From contig NC_133376.1 of NCBI RefSeq assembly GCF_049309525.1, positions 39,379,905 to 39,443,904 on the forward strand: a stretch of 64,000 nt of DNA, written 5' to 3'. Under the pieces are notes generated by a model. It saw only the letters and a list, made by a program, of their open reading frames with translations. It searched no databases and was not told the DNA's origin. Positions 60,201 to 64,000 of the stretch are shown one piece after another. Both the position numbers and the translations under genes were made by a program. Source of the DNA: Garra rufa. Lineage: Eukaryota; Chordata; Actinopteri; Cypriniformes; Cyprinidae. The number at the start of each line of letters is the position of its first letter. Position 1 is the stretch's first letter.

Positions 60201-62163
60201 TGTAAATTTGTAAATGTAAATAAATGTGTAATTAGTAATATGCATTGCTAAGAATTGCTAAGGTGATTTTCTCAATATTTAGATTTTTTTTGCACCCTCA
60301 GATTTCAGATTTTCAAATAGTTGTATCTCAACCAAATATTGCCCTATCCTAGCAAATCCATACATCAATGGAAAGCTTATTTATTTCAGCTTTCAGATGT
60401 TGTATAAATCTTCATTTTAAAAAAATTGACTCTTATGACTGGTTTTGTGGCCCAGGGTCACAAAAATAGCTATCTTGCTCGCCGAAGAGAAAATCATGTT
60501 GGAGGTGGGAACAGTAATTTTTTCCAGTCTAAGACTTTGTACTGGTGTAGGCCCACGCAGAATTTTGTTCACAGTTTCGATTGTGTGGGAGAATCTTAAT
60601 TATGGTCAAATGTTAATCAGAGCTAAGCTGAATTTAAAGGGCAGGGAAGATAATGTTGAGGTGGATTGTCGAATCAGTTCTGTGGAGATTCATGAAAAAA
60701 TAAACGCTGAAATGTATAATTTCTACAGTATTAGGGGCCGTTCACACAAAACACGTCATTGCAGAATGCCTCCTCCGCCATTCGCCATCAATTATAACTT
60801 GCACTGTTTGCCCCGCCTCAGGTGTCTTCTGATTGGTCCACTGTTTTGGAACTGACATCATTGAGCGATGCTGTGTGTAAAAGTTTAAATTCTTTTAAAG
60901 GACTAGTTCACTTCTAAAATAAAAAATTCCTAATAATTTACTCAACCCTATGTCATTCAAGATGACGTTCATGCCATTCTTTATTCAATTGAAAAGAAAT
61001 CAATGTTTTTGAAGAAAACATTCCAGGATTTTTCTCCATATAGTGGACTTCAATGGTGGCCTATGGGTTGAAGGCCCAAACTGCAGTTTCAATGCAGCTT
61101 CAAAGGGAAACGATTGGTCATTTTCTTACAAAAATTAAAATTGATATACTTTTTAACAACAAATGCTCATCTTGCACATAATAATCTTGCACGCATGACG
61201 TAGGCGGTATTACAAACCAAACATGCAAAGAAAGTCAAACCAACACAATGATTTTGAACAATTTTGAAGTTGAAGGAGGAAATTAGATGGAGTTTTTCAT
61301 CGTATCTACCTTTTTGAATCAAAGTACACAAATGAAGAACTAACAAGGTGTGACCTTTCTGCGCCGCAGAACTAGTGCAAGATGAGCATTTGTGGTTAAA
61401 AAGTATATAAATTGTAAATGTTTTTTTAGAAAATTACCAATCGTTTCGCTATAAGACCCTTATTCTTTGACTGGGATTGTGTAGAGACCAATTGTAGTCC
61501 ATTACATGGAGAAAAATCCTGGCATCCTCAAAAATCTAATTTTGACTGAAGAAAGAAAGACATGAACTTGGATGACATGGGGGTGAGTAAATTATCAGGA
61601 AGCTTTTATTCTGGAAGTGAACTTATCCTTTAACCGGCACAGAAAAAAGCTCATATGCATTCATCACATAGAAAAACAATGGAATAGTAGCACGTTGAAT
61701 TGGAAAAACTGCCCCTTAGTCTCACCAGAATAGCAATAACTGTTGCGGAATAACAGTTTTCAAAACTGATTCCCAAACACTCTTTTCCTGTTTGCCATTG
61801 TTAAATCAGACAGTCTTGCTCTAAACTCGCACGAATGGTTGAGCTAATGTTTTAGAGTCCAGATGGTTGGATGCTCAGACGAACAGTGCAATATTTTGAT
61901 AGCACCAAAGAGTCAGTGTTTATGCTGTTGAGGAAATCAGTCTACAAACATATCAAGCTGTATTTTAACCTCAGAAAATGACACACCTTTCAACATAATT
62001 CCTGTCTATGTTGTGCAGTTTAGACACAGATGTGGAGGATCTGAAAGAGCAGGAGTCGGTCAGCCGTATTCTGGCAGAGCTGCTGGAGAACCAGGAAGAG
62101 TTCTTTGACTCGGACGACGACGACATCTCTAACACCAATGACTACAGCTCCATTAATGACCAG
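54137..62163 (+). CDS. fam13b: FAM13B, RhoGAP-like N-terminal part (gene continues past the window)
   Basis: Coding exons join(54137-54287, 59413-59622, 59848-60025, 62019-62163) give 228 residues in one frame, with GT-AG introns of phases 1, 1 and 2; the last exon ends in phase 0. The start MRKSLSTSLS and the RVFGIPLEEVQ segment match the FAM13B N-terminus rather than FAM13A. Residues about 22-207 are a RhoGAP fold: EYIEEHGG, GLFLVNGNAERVEWLRQ, LFLQELPEPVIP, LPQVNYSLLRFLCRFL and LAAVFGPDIF. An acidic run (FFDSDDDD, 208-215) follows. FAM13 proteins act in Rho-GTPase signalling in the cytoplasm and are poorly characterised. Canonical RhoGAPs have Arg in GxFRxxG; here Leu59 takes its place, and the two conserved Asn positions are Ala169 and Asp177, so GAP catalysis is doubtful. 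Introns are full of MITEs. Confidence 0.95.
54510..56100. repeat. Three tandem MITE-derived units in fam13b intron
   Basis: Blocks such as GCATATCARATATACATTRCCATT (about 54684, 55199 and, diverged, 55738), CAATAAGACTTTTTTT and AAGGATGCATTAAATTGATCA recur with spacings of about 515 and 540 bp. Each unit resembles the CCATTYAAAAGTTTG palindromic MITE family. The units are clearly diverged from one another. Confidence 0.75.
56101..57118. other. fam13b intron, low-repeat stretch
   Basis: 56300-57000 is less AT-rich and has no family match in the window. Short frames here have no support as exons. Confidence 0.4.
57119..59188. mobile_element. TTAA-flanked MITE, copy 3, rearranged and split by an hAT copy
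   Basis: The left arm begins TTAAAGTAGTTCACTTCCAG. Palindromic blocks (TCTTATCTAGTGAAACGAT and its inverse) occur to 57740, then an hAT-family insertion, then further arm sequence from 58541 to about 59188 ending GGAAGTGAACTTAA. There is more arm sequence than one element needs, so two overlapping or nested copies are likely. Confidence 0.65.
57757..58539 (-). mobile_element. hAT-type element, inverted copy of the 691-1537 family
   Basis: It shares, in reverse orientation, most of 691-1537, for example AATATTAAGCCCAGAGACGG and TTATGATCATTTAAGA. The end AATTCGAAATTTCG...CCCTAG is on its right. The other terminus (about 50 bp) is missing. A T/C-rich microsatellite lies at the left junction (57728-57760). 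Confidence 0.75.
59413..59622 (+). CDS. fam13b: fam13b second coding exon
   Basis: Acceptor TGTTTTGTAG and donor CAAG|GTGGGTG. It encodes the GLFLVNGN region through LQAQIMQLYQ. GC content is clearly higher than in the flanking introns. Confidence 0.95.
59848..60025 (+). CDS. fam13b: fam13b third coding exon
   Basis: Acceptor TTTCCTGTAG, 225 bp after the previous donor, and donor TTCCA|GTAAGATG. It encodes DYSSEEELGR through FGPDIF. Confidence 0.95.
60060..60462 (+). mobile_element. TGTGACCC MITE, copy 9, in fam13b intron
   Basis: Termini TGTGACCCTGGACCACTAAA and TTTTGTGGCCCAGGGTCACA. It lies 34 bp after the donor of the third coding exon. Confidence 0.85.
60463..60894. other. fam13b intron, 136-codon open frame without support
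   Basis: A + frame at 60445-60855 is open for 136 codons. Its first codons come from the adjacent MITE terminus, it shows no recognised domain, and it sits inside an intron of fam13b. Confidence 0.35.
60895..61633. mobile_element. TTAA-flanked palindromic MITE, copy 4
   Basis: TTAAAGGACTAGTTCACTTC opens and GAAGTGAACTTATCCTTTAA closes. Central arms include AACGATTGGTCATTTTCTTAC and its degraded inverse. Intronic in fam13b. Confidence 0.82.
61634..62018. other. End of fam13b intron
   Basis: Single-copy sequence with a pyrimidine-rich acceptor region; nothing else recognised. Confidence 0.4.
62019..62163 (+). CDS. fam13b: fam13b fourth coding exon
   Basis: Acceptor TATGTTGTGCAG and donor CAG|GTCAGC. 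It encodes LDTDVEDLKEQESV, the end of the RhoGAP-like domain and the acidic linker. The frame is left at phase 0, so the next exon lies beyond 64000 or undetected. Confidence 0.94.
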
Positions 62164-64000
62164 GTCAGCTTACTTTCCTTTCAACAATGCGGTCATTGAC
62201 GTTAATGCTGATTCACAGAGGATATTGTGAAAATCTGATGGTATTTGCTCAAAGCTTTGAAAAGCTAATGGCAGGGATGCATCATTCAATTGAGCACTGA
62301 TCTCTACTGGATTATGTTGTAAATCGCTCACATATGCAGACACTAATAATTAATGAGCTTTTTCACAGTGCTCTACATATGACAGCAGCCATGAGAAGTA
62401 AATTGTTGGGACTCAGAAAAATACAGCCTGTTTATTTTGAAAGTAAATGTATGAAATGCATATAATTTGTAGCATGTCTACTTTCAGATGTAATTATAGT
62501 AATTGGGCTGAAGCGCTGTCCAATTAGAGATACAAATAAAAATGCAAACAGATGTAGCAGTGAATTAAACAACAAACTAATTTGTGATGGTAATCTGAAT
62601 ATACTTACCAAAGGAGTATGTTGTATGTGCAGTATGTTTATCCTGGGAGTCTTGTAAATGCATCAATAAAGGAGAAGTTCAATTTCAGAACAAAATGTAC
62701 AGTCAAAAAGAAATTGTGTTTTTGGAGGAAAACATTTCAGGATTTCTCTCCATGTAGTGGACTTCTATGGTGCCTCTGAGTTTGAACTTCCAAAATGCAG
62801 TTTAAATGCAGCTTCAAAGGGCTCTAAACAATCCCAGTCAAGGAAGAATGGTCTTATGTAGCAAAATGATTGGTTCTTTTCTAAAAGAAATTGACAATTT
62901 ATATACTTTTTAACCTCAAAGGCTCATCTTGTCTAGCTCTGCATGAACTCTGTGTATTCCAGTTCAAGACAGTTAGGGTAGGTCAAAAAACTCCCATCTT
63001 ATTTTCTCCTCCAACTTCAAAATCGTCTTACATCGCTGCAGAAGTACCGACCCAGTGTTTAGAAAGTGAATGCGCAAAGAAAATCAAACACTCTTTACAA
63101 AAAAAGGTAAAACAGATTTAGGATGATTTTGAAGTTGGAGAAAATGAGATGGGAGTTTTTCGACATTCCCTAACTGTATTAAACCGCAATACACAGAGTT
63201 GATGCAGAGCTATATGAGACAAGCATTTGAGGTTAAAAAGTATATAAATAGTAATTTTTTTTTACAAAATAACTGATCATTTCACTAGATTAGACCCTTT
63301 GAAGCTGCATTTAAATGGCATTTTGGCCTTTCATAGAAGTTGGCTATATGGAGAGAAATCCTGAAATGTTTTCCTCGGAAAACATAATTTCTTTACGACT
63401 GAAGAAAGAAAGACATGAACATCTTGCATGACAGTGAGTAAATGAGCTGTAAATTCTTGTTCTGAAAGTGAACTTGTCCTTTAATAGGCGTTTGTGCAAA
63501 CTAATTCAAGTGTAAACTATAATTTAGAGCTAGTATTGGATAATAGCTAGCATTACATGAGAATATTCCCATAAATGTTTACGTTTCACTTAGAAAATAT
63601 TGGTGTTTGGATCAGTTTCAACTTGTAACAGTGTTAAAATATCAGCTTCATGTTTCCTGATCGGTGTAGTGCTTACAAATGCTTCAGGCGCAGTTGTTCA
63701 TTTTGTTTTCTAGATCAATAGGCTTAGTGTAAGTCGGTATTAGCTTTGTTCCTCGTCAAATACTTGCCCAAACCTTGCAAATGCGATTCTGCGATTTGAG
63801 TTTTAAAAGGCGATTATATACTTGCGCTTTGTGTTTGTTTAAAGCTTTAAAGTGTGTGCCGTTTGCCCTAGATTCAGGTATAGGCAGCGCTGTACACAAG
63901 CAGATGTGAGGCACAGAAAAATGGAAAAGCAGTGTTAGAAGGTTATTATGTCTGCAGTGTTATGTAATAGACTGAAATCCATCCAAAGGCGTGTCTCCGG
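62164..64000. other. fam13b intron running to the window end
   Basis: No further fam13b exon was recognised. It contains one TTAA-flanked MITE (62667-63484); the remainder is ordinary intronic sequence. Confidence 0.55.
62667..63484. mobile_element. TTAA-flanked palindromic MITE, copy 5
   Basis: It begins TAAAGGAGAAGTTCAATTTC and ends GAAAGTGAACTTGTCCTTTAA. Internal mirrored segments are ACTCCCATCTTATTTTCTCC versus the inverse near 63140. Confidence 0.8.

Noticed and set aside
60445..60855. 136-codon forward frame as a gene
   Set aside because: It begins inside a MITE terminus, lies in a fam13b intron and shows no domain.

Overview
The window is vertebrate nuclear DNA, almost certainly from a cyprinid (carp/minnow-type) teleost. 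Genes are split by GT-AG introns, most of the DNA is AT-rich and non-coding, and it is packed with DNA-transposon derivatives typical of cyprinids. These include repeated MITEs beginning TGTGACCCTGGACCACAAAACC, MITEs with TTAA flanks, Tc1-like relics and many hAT elements. No prokaryotic features, tRNA, rRNA or CRISPR array were seen.

Two protein-coding genes are supported, both on the + strand. (1) cxcl14, a complete chemokine gene: four coding exons between 23622 and 29715, 99 residues, TATA box at 23374, poly(A) signal at 30872. (2) fam13b, the 5' part of a FAM13-family RhoGAP-like gene: coding exons at 54137-54287, 59413-59622, 59848-60025 and 62019-62163 (228 residues), continuing beyond the right edge. 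A probable untranslated exon with a strong splice donor lies near 33.9-34.1 kb and may be the first exon of fam13b, giving it a 20 kb first intron.

Layout: 1-23.0 kb is a gene-free repeat field. It holds nested hAT elements (1-1.6 kb), a palindromic Tc1 MITE (3.5-4.6 kb), two related Tc1 derivatives in opposite orientation (6.6 and 11.7 kb), an L2/CR1-type LINE relic (10.3-11.3 kb), a roughly 731-bp tandem duplication (16.4-17.9 kb), a 32-bp x about 40 minisatellite (18.2-19.5 kb) and a three-layer MITE nest (22.1-23.0 kb). 23.4-30.9 kb is cxcl14, whose third intron carries a structured minisatellite with an 88-bp higher-order unit. 30.9-54.1 kb is intergenic or fam13b 5' intron. It contains an hAT element (40312-43897) that encloses a second TIR element carrying the decayed exons of a captured SWIM-like gene, plus several hAT copies with perfect 8-bp target duplications. 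54.1-64 kb is fam13b, with introns full of MITEs.

The two genes have no evident functional link. cxcl14 encodes a secreted chemokine and fam13b an intracellular Rho-signalling protein whose RhoGAP domain appears to lack its catalytic arginine. The most unusual material is the transposon nesting, the captured-gene element and the organised minisatellites. No clearly new multi-gene system was found.
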